Notes under the pieces: generated by a model
Seen by the model: only the letters and a program-made list of their open reading frames with translations
Databases searched by the model: none
Told to the model about the DNA's origin: nothing
NCBI RefSeq assembly: GCF_000328475.2
Contig: NC_026482.1
Span: forward strand, 496,001 to 560,000
Direction: 5' to 3'
Length of the DNA stretch: 64,000 bases
Source of the DNA: Mycosarcoma maydis
Taxonomy: Eukaryota > Basidiomycota > Ustilaginomycetes > Ustilaginales
Shown: positions 11,001 to 20,547 of the stretch, one piece after another
Position numbering within the stretch: position 1 is the first letter of the stretch
Layout of the letters: each line of letters opens with the position of its first letter
Program-made: the position numbers and the translations under genes

Positions 11001-11307
11001 TCCCGTAGATGGATCTGTGCGAGTGGCGCTCGGAACCATTTGCGCCATACTTGATGAGGTCGGCAATATCGTTGACCTCCTTCCTGGGCCTGAGAGCAAG
11101 GTCGAAGCCAGAAGGTGAGTTGGCGTTTCGATAGATGGCCGACTCTTTGGGCTGTCTTGTTTGCGAGACGTCTGCTTGACGGGTGAGGATGAGTGGATGA
11201 ATGAGAGGTTGATAGGAGCGTGAGACGTAGACGGAGGTGGCGAGGGCGGCTACGAGGACAAGCAAGAGAAGGAGCGAGGTGTCGTCAACGACCAATGAGA
11301 GCACCAT
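8092..11307 (-). CDS. Fusion protein: degenerate acyl-CoA-synthetase-like domain plus GH105 hydrolase, GPI-type tail
   Basis: One uninterrupted frame of 1071 residues from ATG 11307. Residues 10-29 form a membrane anchor. Residues of about 90-590 resemble the AMP-binding acyl-CoA synthetase fold: a segment like the region after the ATP loop (VQHANLIAGV, about 286-295), GEILVRG (550-556) and GWSPTGDLG (570-578). The Ser/Thr/Gly-rich ATP-binding loop and the lysine after it are missing, so this half is probably not an active ligase. Residues 622-642 are a second hydrophobic segment preceded by Arg/His-rich sequence and ending in an Ala-x-Ala site, like a buried signal peptide. Residues of about 650-1030 are a GH105/GH88-type six-hairpin hydrolase (ALWSDAIYMMPPF, TDGGAWATGNGW). 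The C-terminus ends in small residues then a hydrophobic tail, as in GPI signals. GH105 enzymes remove unsaturated uronic acids from pectin or similar glycans. No ATG lies just upstream of the buried signal, arguing against two simple genes. Confidence 0.8.
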   Translation of the reverse strand: MVLSLVVDDTSLLLLLVLVAALATSVYVSRSYQPLIHPLILTRQADVSQTRQPKESAIYRNANSPSGFDLALRPRKEVNDIADLIKYGANGSERHSHRSIYGKAKSNDDVAGDATAFATGFIKLSSAPVNHTVLAVVSEVDSYEALIALLANTHTSVSSRFHAAVLSPEQLHKHTPSSLPTTLSNNGAPSVIGVFTTANSIDAVLALPLIDPSALIIVPAADFDHVKMRVNDYFGGSHRLRIYDFTAVVQAGSRGSLLTNEAVNRQVIDRVQSFYWNAASSQWIAVQHANLIAGVTSQLASFPADKIPTTADHLFVEGSSAIDAPASSLMATRTPFGFALALTALYTGSAITSDLATASYDDPNPAPSTALVHAKPTLVYASAEGASSLACALATCSRRSPLVSWATKNKLFTLRNGTFSRNGLADRLVFALPRQITGTVNVRNVFIAGRGDTVPQALLDSLRSHLGCSVLNAYLPKLKGAAATAAVSATHVFDLQAFADHETGAMQVPAHVGPPSVSAEIKLVQSQIALDAGFTITGDRQPGHLGDPMGEILVRGNILARSTSSEDDDGWSPTGDLGAIRSNGTLVVLRDADEADVAGVPTLSARKPVVRQRRHRSLGSSTAKTVVTAALLMATAITPASAATWMKRGSSINNTMSDMAKMGMLVGQRASWEQGASQAALLELDYPGWSVFSSVGGGPPFKPGKERKASGPPNEVIAMAYASASRSDNLGRMAFRITGDEQTGSGSSLDGAAPGTEVLLAAWLDGEIDRNTGAMGSGFYTDAVRNTLDMVLRRTPRARSGAISHRYSTVALWSDAIYMMPPFLSFYGMITRNNTLLQTAYDQIRLHRDVMRLTTGASTNLWGHILIPDNRTWTDGGAWATGNGWVLAGMARTLATIEQSQASSQMTQQKTDLVNWMQEILDASWPLLDERALLFHNYMNDTRTFYDSAGTALIAYATYRLASMSPSNNKWISQADVVYRSLATSLNEIGQFREGYPVVDVLAFVHQGETSSESLAFMMLMNAAKRDYQNNNVVRITAPGIATNAAASSTSTAPGAVLVAIAFACLLFTLL

Positions 11308-13014
11308 TGTGAGGTACGAGCGTGCTCAAAGGTGGATACGATGGTGTTGGTGAAGGCAGCTTAAGACGGACCGCATTCGAAACGACGGCAGTGATGAAGA
11401 CGGTGAGCTGAGAATGAACGAGTGTCGAGCAAAGCGTGGAGAGGACAAAGATGAGAAGGAGTAATGTGCGAAAGACGAGGAAATCGCCGTAATCGTGAAT
11501 CACAGGTCGTACAGGCGCTGAAACCACAACCATGAGCACAGCTTAGCTTGGCTTGTTCATCTTATCGGCGCACCTGACAGCTTCGTTCCTTTTGACAGAG
11601 TCGCAAGCTATGCGAGCTGCCACTCACGACTAGCACAGCACACGCCAAGCAGTCAAACGCCAAGCAGTCATCAGTCGCCAAGCTGCCCTTTCCAGCCGTG
11701 CCACATGCGCCTTTCGGAGCAGCCGTCTCAACCGCAAACACGAGAAGATCGACGCGCTAATGAAAACAAAAATCACGAATCGTGCAGCACACAAGCAGCA
11801 GCAGCAGCAGCAGCAGCAGCCAAATTTAAAATAGAAAAAAAGGCTTGAGCCTGAGACTGCGTCATGCATGCTTCTGCGTAGCTCCACTCTGTTTTCTGTG
11901 CTTGTCCGCCGCCTCGGCGGACCACGCCGAAACGAAATGCAATCGTGAATGAGAGGAATTTTGGACCATGACGCAGCCTTTCGGTACTGCCGAAGAACTC
12001 GCTAAACCTTTACGCCCACCGAAGCAATCACGTATGCTTCGGCGTGTCAGAAAAGGAAATCAACCATACAAAATTGTGGATCTCGGTTGAAGGTCGGATA
12101 CGATCGAACACGCCATATACTGAACACGACGCATCTCGAACGAATCATCGGAGAAAGCAAAGTGAGAAAGTGTAGGCAGAGTTCCAACAAGGAGGCCGCC
12201 GATGAGAGGTGCATTCCATGCCGGTGAAAATTGAATCGAGATGCGAGATGCAACAAGCACGTTTTGCGATGCTTGGCCCGAGCCCTGGGGATCCGAGCTG
12301 CAGGTCGTTTTGTAAGCATCCTTCGCCTTCCGAAACCACGCTGACAGCCCAATTCGTAATTCGTGATTCGTAATTGTGCGCGAATTCCAGCTGGCTTGGC
12401 TTGCAACTCTCGTGTTTGTCTTCAACTTGGCCGTTCACACCGCCGAGCATCAACGACGACGTTAACCGCACCGCAAGAACAAGTACAGACACACGCCCCG
12501 ACTCCGAACAGCATTACCATCTCTGGTGCAGTCTCTGCGTACTGCAGATTCGCCGACGAGCCTGAAATGCCGAGCCAAACCATGCTGCATGCCAATGTGC
12601 TTGGCCGACAGCGCGTGGGGATTGCCAAGACTGCTTTTTGTTTTATTTTATATGTTTTTTCGACTAACTAACGTTAAGTTAACTTAGTTGCAATTGCCGT
12701 TGGCCATTCCTCCTGAGCCAAGCGTCAGTTAAAGCCTCGTCACTGAGCCATCGCCAAGCACTTTTGGCAACACAGCCAGCACCCAGCCTGATACGCCATC
12801 CCTGCACCCCTTTCGATATTGGCAGGACTTGGCAACGCTTTGTGACGCGACGAGCCAGTGCAATCCCCCGATCCCACCATCAGATTCGCGGTTGCTCATC
12901 CTCATTGTGACGCTCATCTCGTTGACACAGACCCGATCAGTGACCCGTAAATACTGGCAAGATCCTTCCAAGAAACTGTATTCATGAACGAAAGAAAGAA
13001 AGGTAGCAAGAGAT
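11308..13014. other. Intergenic region with an AGC microsatellite
   Basis: 1.7 kb upstream of the fusion gene and downstream of the acyl-CoA oxidase gene. It contains (AGC)9 at about 11794-11820, AT-rich stretches around 12640-12690 and scattered heptamer motifs (for example 11491-11504, 12353-12373). An 84-codon frame overlapping the fusion gene start (11285-11539, -) looks like leader sequence. No gene is supported. Confidence 0.5.
11794..11820. repeat. (AGC)9 trinucleotide microsatellite
   Basis: Nine uninterrupted AGC units in non-coding DNA, followed by an A-rich run. Confidence 0.9.
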
Positions 13015-15081
13015 TTACAACTTGGCACGAGGCAGGTCGGAATCAAAGTCTGTCGTCTCTAGATCGTGAATATCGACGTTCCACTTGGCCGAGTTGAGCG
13101 GCTCACGCAGCGCAAAGTCAAACAGCGCCTCGTAAACGTTGCCGTCGGATCGTCCCAGCGCCGAGTTCAACAGGTAGTCGGGCACGGCGAACGCGTCGAC
13201 AATTGCCACAGCGTTGGGTCGCAGCTCGGTCATGATCTCCTGCACCTTGCTGCCCAGCAAGTGGAACTGCTGTCCGTTGATGTAACCTGAAGCCAGGAAA
13301 TCCGCCGACTCCTGCTCCATTGTGTGGCACGCCCACAGCAAAAAGATCTTTTGCACAATCTGTCGCAACGCAGGTTGCGAGTTGAGCTTATCGTCCTTGA
13401 GAATCGCCATGCCAAAGTTGCGAGCCAACAGGTACTGCGAGTGCGCCTTGGAGCATCGGTAGAGTTCCACCAGCAACGAGTTCCACGATCGCTTGGCATC
13501 GTCACGCAGTGCAAGCGTCTGTTCAGTCAGGTACGCAGCACGGTGGCCAAATGCACGCATAAAGAAGAGAGGGTCGTACAGGTCGCCGCTATATTGGATG
13601 TTGGCCTTTTCCTCCTTGTTCTCCAGGTATCGCTTCATGTAGTCGGTGGTGATGTTCTTGTCCACCTTGCCGCGGCCGCTCTTGATGCCGCGCATTGTCT
13701 TGAACAGGTAGCGGGTGCACTGCTGCGACAGCATGTACGAGTCCCCCTCCCACGTCGCGTTGGGCAGGTAGTTGGCGTAGAAATCCGGCAGTCCCGACGC
13801 CATGCTGTAACCGTGTCCACCGCACGCCTTTCGACAGACCTCGATCGCATCACTAGCGTACAGCGTGGTCAACGACTTGAGCCCTGAACTCGACGCATGC
13901 GTGTCGGCAAGCAACGAAAGATCGCCCGACTCAATATTGGCCTGGTTTTGCTCGTAAAGATCAAACATGAAACGCGAAGTGTAGTGAAACGCAAACGCCT
14001 GCGCCAGAATGGGGAACAGTCGGATCTGCACCATTGTGTAGTCGAGTACCTGCGTCTCCAGAGGCTTGCCATCATGGCCAAACTTGGGCGCATCGCGGTC
14101 CGCAAATTGTCTTCGCACAGCGCAGTAGCGAATGGCAATCGTAACAGCACGCATCAGCACGGTCGACGCTTCGCGTACAATGTTGGCTCGCACCCACGTC
14201 AGAGTACCGTAGGCGAGCTTGGCGTTGGGTGGCGGCAGATACTTTCCCGTCTCGGGCTCTACCTTGGAGAAGCGAGCGAGCAGGTTAAAGTGCGGGATAC
14301 GCACGTGCTCGAACAGCATAAATCCGTTATCGGTCGTGTTGTAGCCCGCCTTGGGGCCAATGTCGCCGATGGTGCGGCCGGGCAGCATCTCACGCGTCTT
14401 GATATCACGGATGGGCACCACAAACGGATGTGGGCCGTAGCTCTTGTTCTTGATGATCAACTGAGCCATCACGACGGCGTGGTCAGCAGATCTGCCCAGA
14501 CCACCGATCCACCACTTGCTGGCGGTCAGCGTAGGGCTGTGAATCTCCCACTCTTGCGATTCAGGGATCCAGGTAGCGGTGGTCTCAATTCCCTGCACGT
14601 TGGAGCCGTGTCCGAGCTCGGTCTGAGCGTAGCAGCCAATGATTTCGTATTTGGACGCGGGCTCGTAAAATGCCTTGCGCTGCTCGTCCGAGCCCTGGTT
14701 GTAGAGCGTGGTCAAGAACATGCTCTTGTGCAGACCCATCGGACCAGGCAGATCGGCGAGCTTTTCGGCCATAGCGTTTTCTTTCTGACCCCAGCCGTGC
14801 TCTGCGGCGAGCTGGGCGAGACGCTTGTCTTTGAGCATGGCACGGCGGAACTTGTCGGCTCGACCATAGTAGTAGTCGGACGTCTTGTCAAACACGGGGT
14901 CCGAGCTGAGGATCTCGACAATGTTTTCCTGTAGCTCGAGAAACTCCTTGCCGTGAATGTACTCTGCCAAAGCCTTGGGGTCAAAGGAAGCCTTTGAACG
15001 CTCGTACGCGAGCAGCTCGCTGCCAGGGGTGCCGGCGGGCTTGAGACCCGCTGGCAGTTCAATGTATCGGGGTGGAGCCAT
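13015..15081 (-). CDS. Peroxisomal acyl-CoA oxidase
   Basis: 688 residues, the usual length for acyl-CoA oxidases, which carry out the first FAD-dependent, H2O2-producing step of peroxisomal beta-oxidation. The FAD/substrate signature CYAQTELGHGSN is at residues 150-161, with ETTAT after it. Further on are KACGGHGYSMASG and NATWEGD, the latter carrying the expected catalytic base Glu. The protein ends in AKL, a variant PTS1 peroxisomal import signal. The frame runs 162 nt further upstream but only from TTG; the ATG at 15081 gives MAPPRYIELP and a normal N-terminus. A TATA-like box lies about 92 nt upstream. It shares a long divergent promoter region with the Zn2Cys6 factor at 17233. Confidence 0.96.
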   Translation of the reverse strand: MAPPRYIELPAGLKPAGTPGSELLAYERSKASFDPKALAEYIHGKEFLELQENIVEILSSDPVFDKTSDYYYGRADKFRRAMLKDKRLAQLAAEHGWGQKENAMAEKLADLPGPMGLHKSMFLTTLYNQGSDEQRKAFYEPASKYEIIGCYAQTELGHGSNVQGIETTATWIPESQEWEIHSPTLTASKWWIGGLGRSADHAVVMAQLIIKNKSYGPHPFVVPIRDIKTREMLPGRTIGDIGPKAGYNTTDNGFMLFEHVRIPHFNLLARFSKVEPETGKYLPPPNAKLAYGTLTWVRANIVREASTVLMRAVTIAIRYCAVRRQFADRDAPKFGHDGKPLETQVLDYTMVQIRLFPILAQAFAFHYTSRFMFDLYEQNQANIESGDLSLLADTHASSSGLKSLTTLYASDAIEVCRKACGGHGYSMASGLPDFYANYLPNATWEGDSYMLSQQCTRYLFKTMRGIKSGRGKVDKNITTDYMKRYLENKEEKANIQYSGDLYDPLFFMRAFGHRAAYLTEQTLALRDDAKRSWNSLLVELYRCSKAHSQYLLARNFGMAILKDDKLNSQPALRQIVQKIFLLWACHTMEQESADFLASGYINGQQFHLLGSKVQEIMTELRPNAVAIVDAFAVPDYLLNSALGRSDGNVYEALFDFALREPLNSAKWNVDIHDLETTDFDSDLPRAKL

Positions 15082-15172
15082 CGTGGGTATACGAGGTGAA
15101 AAGAGCGGAGAAAGTACGAAGAAAGAGGGATCTGGGCTGAGGAATAGCAAAGATGTGGGGAAGGTAGGAGCG

Positions 15173-15178
15173 TATATA
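15173..15178 (-). promoter_or_regulatory. TATA-like box of the acyl-CoA oxidase gene
   Basis: TATATA, 92-97 nt upstream of the ATG at 15081, matching the spacing seen for other genes here. Confidence 0.45.
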
Positions 15179-15805
15179 TGATTCCTCGCCACTGAGCAGG
15201 AGGAGCAAGTCAAAAGGAAGATCGCAGCCGCTTGAACCGGCAAGACGGCAGGGGACTTGATCTAGCCGGACTTGGATCAACCAAAAACCAGAAAAACCGA
15301 AAAAAGGCCAGCCTCAGCGTGACGCAGTGCGGCCAAACGCGCATCGGCCTGGCACTAGCCGGGTGTGTTTTTGTACACCACTTCTGCCATACGTCGGTCA
15401 TTCCCTGTCTTTGCTCGTCTGTCTTTGCTCGTCTTGCTTGTCTTTGTCTTGCTTGTCTTGTCCCGATATCGGGTTTCAATTGACACCAGCCAAACGCAAG
15501 CAGCGCCTAACCGCGCCTTGTGTACGAGCTTGGGGTGTAAATGAAGCCAAAGTTGCAGCATTTCAGAAGGCGGGTTGGTCACATGTCAATGCGTTTGAGC
15601 TGGTGTTGCACCATCGCTCGAATTAGCAAGCGCAGATGCCCACAATGAGACACGCAAGCAGTCCGGTGGTTGGTTGCGGCTTGTCACCTATGGGGACCCT
15701 CGCAAGCTGAGCTCAGCACGACCAAAGAGGCTAGACCGGTTATCGCATGGGGCAGCAGACCGGATTGCATTCAGACTCTGAGACAGGCGAGGCGAGGAAG
15801 AGGAA

Positions 15806-15831
15806 CGAATCGTGAATGATTCGTGATTCGG
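15806..15831. repeat. Dispersed heptamer repeat block
   Basis: CGAATCGTGAATGATTCGTGATTCG, here cited only as its component words: two TCGTGA cores 14 nt apart. Confidence 0.65.
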
Positions 15832-16442
15832 TCAGCGTGCAAGCTTTGTTGCCGGATTGGTCGGTCTCAGGTCAAGCCGAGGCATGACGCACGAACGCAT
15901 GCACTCTCGTGAATAATTGTGAATCGTGAATGGACACGGATTTTCACGTTTGCACGATGTTGTACGTTCAGGGTTGGCGATGAGAACATGTTAGATCGAG
16001 CTTCTCGTCAACTGTTAAGATGGCATGCACTAACATTTCTACCGCGGGCATCTAAGGTAACACGTGACGAGTCCACATCTGCACAACTTGCCAAAATGAC
16101 TCACGATTCCGTGATTGGTGGCCAACTTCCGATGGAGCTGAGTCGTGAGTCGAGCCGAATGAGAAGGGGGATTTCAATAAATTGGATCAGTTCATGATTT
16201 GGTGAATTTGCGCAGTCTCGGCTTTGGCTCTGTGCCTTTGTTGTGGCATGATTATTAGAACTTTTCGAAATGATCTTTACTAGGTCAAGTTATACAAGTG
16301 AATGCACAAATATGAATCGTGAATGACGTGCATGTCCGTCAAGTCCTCGGAGCAAATTCAGATTGAGCCTGCTCACACTTGAAAATCCAATCGTGAATCG
16401 GATCAGCAATCACCAATCTCGAATCCGTGATCCGCTGTTCTG

Positions 16443-16474
16443 CTCTTTCGCTCTTTCGCTCTTTCGCTCTTACG
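16443..16474. repeat. Octamer tandem repeat (CTCTTTCG)3 plus one variant unit
   Basis: Three identical octamers followed by CTCTTACG, pyrimidine-rich, in intergenic DNA upstream of the Zn2Cys6 factor. Confidence 0.8.
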
Positions 16475-17232
16475 CTCAACGCACTCGTTCCTGTCTGCTG
16501 TCTGGTTTGAACAACGGCACGATGAGACAGACGCTCACCTGGCGCGCGAAACGTAATCTCCGTATAGGCGGGTCGAACTAGTTGATTAACGACATGAGCA
16601 TCTCAGCTTGATCAAACAATAGCCCAACACAAAGGCAAAAAGGCACAAAGGCCAAGGCGCATGCACAGTGCACATGCACATGCACTTTGTGAGTCGTGAG
16701 TCGAATCACACTCACACTTCTTAGAACGATATCTGTGCTGCCCGTCGTTCGCGCTTGGGTTCCACGTTGAGTGTTGGGCGCCATCAACCTGACTCACCCT
16801 CCACCTCGAACAAATACTTGGTGCACATGCACATGGTAACGGTCAAGACCCGCTTCCTTCGGAAATCATTCGGCTCCGACCAAACCCTCGCTTCGCTGCG
16901 TGTTCCTACTCGCTAGTCTCGTGCCTCTGGCTGCTTCTCTGCATCCACTACGCTATCCAAGGAACAACAGACTTCGTTTCAGCCACATCCGCTTCCTCAT
17001 CCACTTGCAGTCGCTGTCCCGAGCCTCGGCTCGTTGGCTCGTTGGCTCGTTTCCACTTGGGATCTGATAGCAATACCCGCTGGCTCCAGTAGGATTCTCT
17101 CCTCGCCTCTCCCCACGCTTTCTCGACGTGAACTTCCACGGCTAAGCACAGCCATCATTCCTCCGCGGCTATCCAGTCAACGCCAATCTTGCCGTCCAAC
17201 TCGTCGTTCCGTAGCTCGCCTTTGTTCCTGCC

Positions 17233-20200
17233 ATGCCAAAGCGTCCTCATACACGGCCGCCAGCCACGTTATCCTCCAGTCAACTATCCAGACCACCTTC
17301 CAACACTGCTCCTGCTGCTCCTGCTGCTCCCACCGCATCGGCTACCTCGTCAGCCTCTTACCACCATCATCGGCTTCGCCGTTCATCGTCATCCTCTCTA
17401 TCTGCTTCGTCCGTCTCTCCTTCCTCGGACGTCAAGCTTCCACCCCTTCGCACCGCCTTGGCTTCCACCACGCCCATCCCGCACGGCCCTGCACTTCCAC
17501 CTCCCTTGCTTCCGCCTGCTTCCTCCGCACATCGTCCAGACCCGTCTCCGTGTCAATACAGCCAATCTGCTTCCACTGCTACCATCTACAACCCCTTCAT
17601 TTCGCCCAGCACTCTCATCAACCGTGGCCGTGTCACCGTTTCGTCGACCCCGTCGCGTCTACCGCGGCAACCGTCTGCCAACGCCGCTCCACCCGCCAGC
17701 ATGACTTCAAATCCAGACGACACTTCACTTAGCTCCAACACCGCAGAAGCTACCCGTACCAACCCCCCCCCAAAAAAGGCAACAAAGAAGGCCGTATCTT
17801 GCGAGTCATGTCGCAGGCGAAAGCTCAAATGCGATCGTGGTTGGCCTTGCGGCGCCTGTCGCGATCGCGGTGAGTCGAGCAAGTGCGAGTGGGCCGAAGG
17901 AGTACGCCCTCAGACAGCAGGCAGAGACAGTGGCGACTCTTCTCAGGTCAACGAGCGTCTTGACCGTCTCGAGGCCATGATGGGCGCCATCGCTAGCTCC
18001 CTAGGCGTCGAGCTGCCCGGTGCCAGGTCTTCTTCCACCCCTTCCAACGCCACTCCCAGAAAGACGTCCAACGCCAGCCTCGCCCCTTGCAGTACCGCCT
18101 CGACCTCCAAGCTCTCCACCCTTGCCGAGCTTGGCGCTGTCGAAGCTAACAAAGCTGCTCTCGCTGCCACCTCTTCCCTTCCCACACGCACCCCACGTCC
18201 CTCTTACGCCGCTGGCTCCATCTCCTGGGGTTTCGGTTTCGGCTTTTCCCAGATGCATCAGTATTCGTCCGAGGAACTCACGCGCAAGACTCTCTTTGAC
18301 CTACTCTCCCTTTTGCCCGACAACACCATTGTTCGCAGTCTCACCGACTTTTACTTTCGCGAGCTATCCTGGATGGCCCACCTTATTCCAGAAGACAACT
18401 TCCGAAAGAGGCAGCGCTCCATCGAAGAGGTTAGGCTCTTCTGGGATGGACGTCCCGATGCGCTCCCATATACAGAGATGCGCGACACTCTCCGCCTCGT
18501 CGCCACCATTCACGCTCTCTGTGGCGCTGCGCTCGTCTTTGGCGAACCCTTGGAAGGCGAGATCTTGCTCGAAAAGTTTGGCAAGCAGGCTTTCACCGTC
18601 TTTCTCGATGCTTCTCAGCATGCGCTCACCGTGCTCGACATTTATGAAGAACTCCACATTGACAACGTCCGCACAATGGTCCTGCTCAGCTCGTGTCTCA
18701 GCGCGCTCAAGGGTCCCGCTGTCGGCTCCGCCATGATGGCCAACATCTGTTTCATGGCGTATGCGCTTCAGCTCGACGTTGAACCGCCCGATACTCTACC
18801 CGCCGACGAGCGCAAGGATCGCATCGGTCTTTTTGCTACGCTCTGCATTCAGGATTGGTTTTCAGCTGGCAACGTCAAACGTAGCTACATCATCGACCCA
18901 GCCAACACCAGCCTGCCTTCGCTGTTCGGTCCAGACGCACACAAAAACGAGTTGGTCTCGGTGCCAATGCGCTACAAGCTCAAGCTCAGCGACGTGGCAC
19001 GTCGCGCAAGCCATCGCATCCGCATGAGCGAAGCCGAGGCTTACGAATTTACCAAACAGCTTCATCAAGAGGTTGTCGCCATAGAGTCTAGCATCCCCGA
19101 GCATCTGCGCTTTGACGATTCGCTCATTGATTCCGACGACGCGGACAGCCCAGAACGATGGCACCGATCCGCCATGGCTCTGGCCGTCCAGATGCAGCTG
19201 CTCACCCTTCACAAGCGCTTCTACGTTCAGTCCTGGACGAACCCCAGGTACAAAGAGTCGCGCGACATTAGCTTTGCCGCCTCCATGCTCATCATCAAGG
19301 TCTTCCGCAACGCCTTCAAGTGGTTCACACCGCGCGAGAATGCCACACTAGACGAGCAACGAGCCATGATCGGCGAGGGCATGCGCACGCAGCACAACTC
19401 GGTTTCGCGCCTCTGGTTTTTTGCACAAATGTCCATCATCGCTTCGCTCGTCCTCATCCACTTTGTCTCTATGCTCGACACGCACCCGCAAGAGTCGTGC
19501 GACTGGGATAGCTCTGAATTGCGTGCGCAGATCACCGATGATCTCAAATTTGTGCGTCTTTTGCTCCAGGCGCTCTCGAGCAAGTCCAAACTGGCCATGG
19601 ACGGCGCAAGAGCCATCCAACCACCCGAGTCGAATCGCAACAAGCGCAAGGCGGATGATGTGCTAGCGGGCTCCAGCCTTCCAATGGGGTCTACACGAGG
19701 CGGCGGGCCGTTGAGCAGCCGCTCCGCTGACAGTCTACCCATCCGCAACCCAAGCTGGTACTCGACAGCCTCCGGCTACTCGGGCGGATCTACACCTGGT
19801 CTGACCCAAGCTCGACGCACGTCGCCCGCCTACAATTCGCCCGGTTCGAGCAGCAACAGCTCACACAGCCTAGCGCATTCTGCCTCCGCCTCTTCCCTGG
19901 AACGCACCAAGTTACCCTTTGACGGTCAGACGGCTCCTGCTAATGCCAACTCGTTTGACGACATTGAAGCGCTCTGGCAGAAGCAGCCATGGCAGACCGC
20001 ATCGCTTCGCATGGGCACATCCAACACCGCCTCATCCAGCAACGGTTTTGGTAGCGGTGCGGCCAAGCGTCGAGCTGCATCGGGTACCAGCAGCACACTC
20101 GCCCCCAACGGTAATGGCTACTTGCCTACCTCTGGCAAGCCTGGTCAAGCGCGAACACCTTCTACCGCTGTCATGCCCGGTCTCACATCGGCTGCGCCAA

Positions 20201-20547
20201 CCAACGAAGCTGGAAGCGGAACTAGCTCCAATCCGGACTGCCCCTACATTTGTGCAAGCTTCTTTGGGCCCGATGCGAGCTTTAACGACCTGGCACGTGC
20301 AGAAGCGGCGATCGGTCGACAAGACGCCAGTTATGGCTACCCGGTTGCTCCCTTGAGCCCGTTCACAGCGTCGTTTATCAACAGTCTCGATCAGTACGTG
20401 GCCAGCTTGGAAGAGCCACTCCCCTCGAACAGCCTGTCGGCTGCGCCTATTCCAGTGACGGGAGTCAGCATGGGCGTGCCTCAGAGTCACGCAGCTGTAC
20501 AAGTCTCTGCGACAGCAACCAACAGTAGCTCGAGTGAATCGAGATGA
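17233..20547 (+). CDS. Zn2Cys6 fungal transcription factor
   Basis: 1104 residues. The zinc cluster has Cys at 190, 193, 200, 206, 209 and 218 (CX2CX6CX5CX2CX8C) with the basic RRRKLKC motif, so it should bind DNA through a binuclear zinc cluster. A short heptad-like segment (VNERLDRLEAMMGAI) after the cluster could dimerise. The middle (about residues 340-760) is the fungal-specific factor (MHR) region: TDFYFRELSWM, then several helices. The ends are low complexity: Ser/Pro-rich for residues 1-170 and Ser/Gly/Asn-rich after about 800, typical of regulators. The ATG at 17233 is the first in frame; ATG 17701 (MTSNPDD) is an alternative giving a shorter N-terminus. A C9A6 run at 17763-17777 lies just before the cluster. 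The target pathway is unknown; GGT lies downstream on the same strand. Confidence 0.93.
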   Translation: MPKRPHTRPPATLSSSQLSRPPSNTAPAAPAAPTASATSSASYHHHRLRRSSSSSLSASSVSPSSDVKLPPLRTALASTTPIPHGPALPPPLLPPASSAHRPDPSPCQYSQSASTATIYNPFISPSTLINRGRVTVSSTPSRLPRQPSANAAPPASMTSNPDDTSLSSNTAEATRTNPPPKKATKKAVSCESCRRRKLKCDRGWPCGACRDRGESSKCEWAEGVRPQTAGRDSGDSSQVNERLDRLEAMMGAIASSLGVELPGARSSSTPSNATPRKTSNASLAPCSTASTSKLSTLAELGAVEANKAALAATSSLPTRTPRPSYAAGSISWGFGFGFSQMHQYSSEELTRKTLFDLLSLLPDNTIVRSLTDFYFRELSWMAHLIPEDNFRKRQRSIEEVRLFWDGRPDALPYTEMRDTLRLVATIHALCGAALVFGEPLEGEILLEKFGKQAFTVFLDASQHALTVLDIYEELHIDNVRTMVLLSSCLSALKGPAVGSAMMANICFMAYALQLDVEPPDTLPADERKDRIGLFATLCIQDWFSAGNVKRSYIIDPANTSLPSLFGPDAHKNELVSVPMRYKLKLSDVARRASHRIRMSEAEAYEFTKQLHQEVVAIESSIPEHLRFDDSLIDSDDADSPERWHRSAMALAVQMQLLTLHKRFYVQSWTNPRYKESRDISFAASMLIIKVFRNAFKWFTPRENATLDEQRAMIGEGMRTQHNSVSRLWFFAQMSIIASLVLIHFVSMLDTHPQESCDWDSSELRAQITDDLKFVRLLLQALSSKSKLAMDGARAIQPPESNRNKRKADDVLAGSSLPMGSTRGGGPLSSRSADSLPIRNPSWYSTASGYSGGSTPGLTQARRTSPAYNSPGSSSNSSHSLAHSASASSLERTKLPFDGQTAPANANSFDDIEALWQKQPWQTASLRMGTSNTASSSNGFGSGAAKRRAASGTSSTLAPNGNGYLPTSGKPGQARTPSTAVMPGLTSAAPTNEAGSGTSSNPDCPYICASFFGPDASFNDLARAEAAIGRQDASYGYPVAPLSPFTASFINSLDQYVASLEEPLPSNSLSAAPIPVTGVSMGVPQSHAAVQVSATATNSSSSESR

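Larger units (their letters stand above)
15179..17232. other. Divergent promoter region between acyl-CoA oxidase and Zn2Cys6 factor
   Basis: 2.1 kb without a supported gene. It holds a CTTGTCTTTG-type pyrimidine-rich stretch (15415-15460), heptamer blocks (15806-15831 and 15911-15931), four CTCTTTCG-like octamers at 16443-16474, and a short GGCTCGTT repeat at about 17028-17050 in the probable leader of the factor gene. Open frames at 17034-17732 overlap that factor out of frame and are shadows. Confidence 0.5.

Noticed and set aside
13897..14934. 345-codon frame opposite the acyl-CoA oxidase
   Set aside because: Antisense shadow of a clearly conserved gene; no domain of its own.
17034..17732. 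232-codon frame overlapping the Zn2Cys6 gene
   Set aside because: Starts in the leader and lies out of frame with the regulator; Ser/Pro/Leu-rich shadow of its biased codons.
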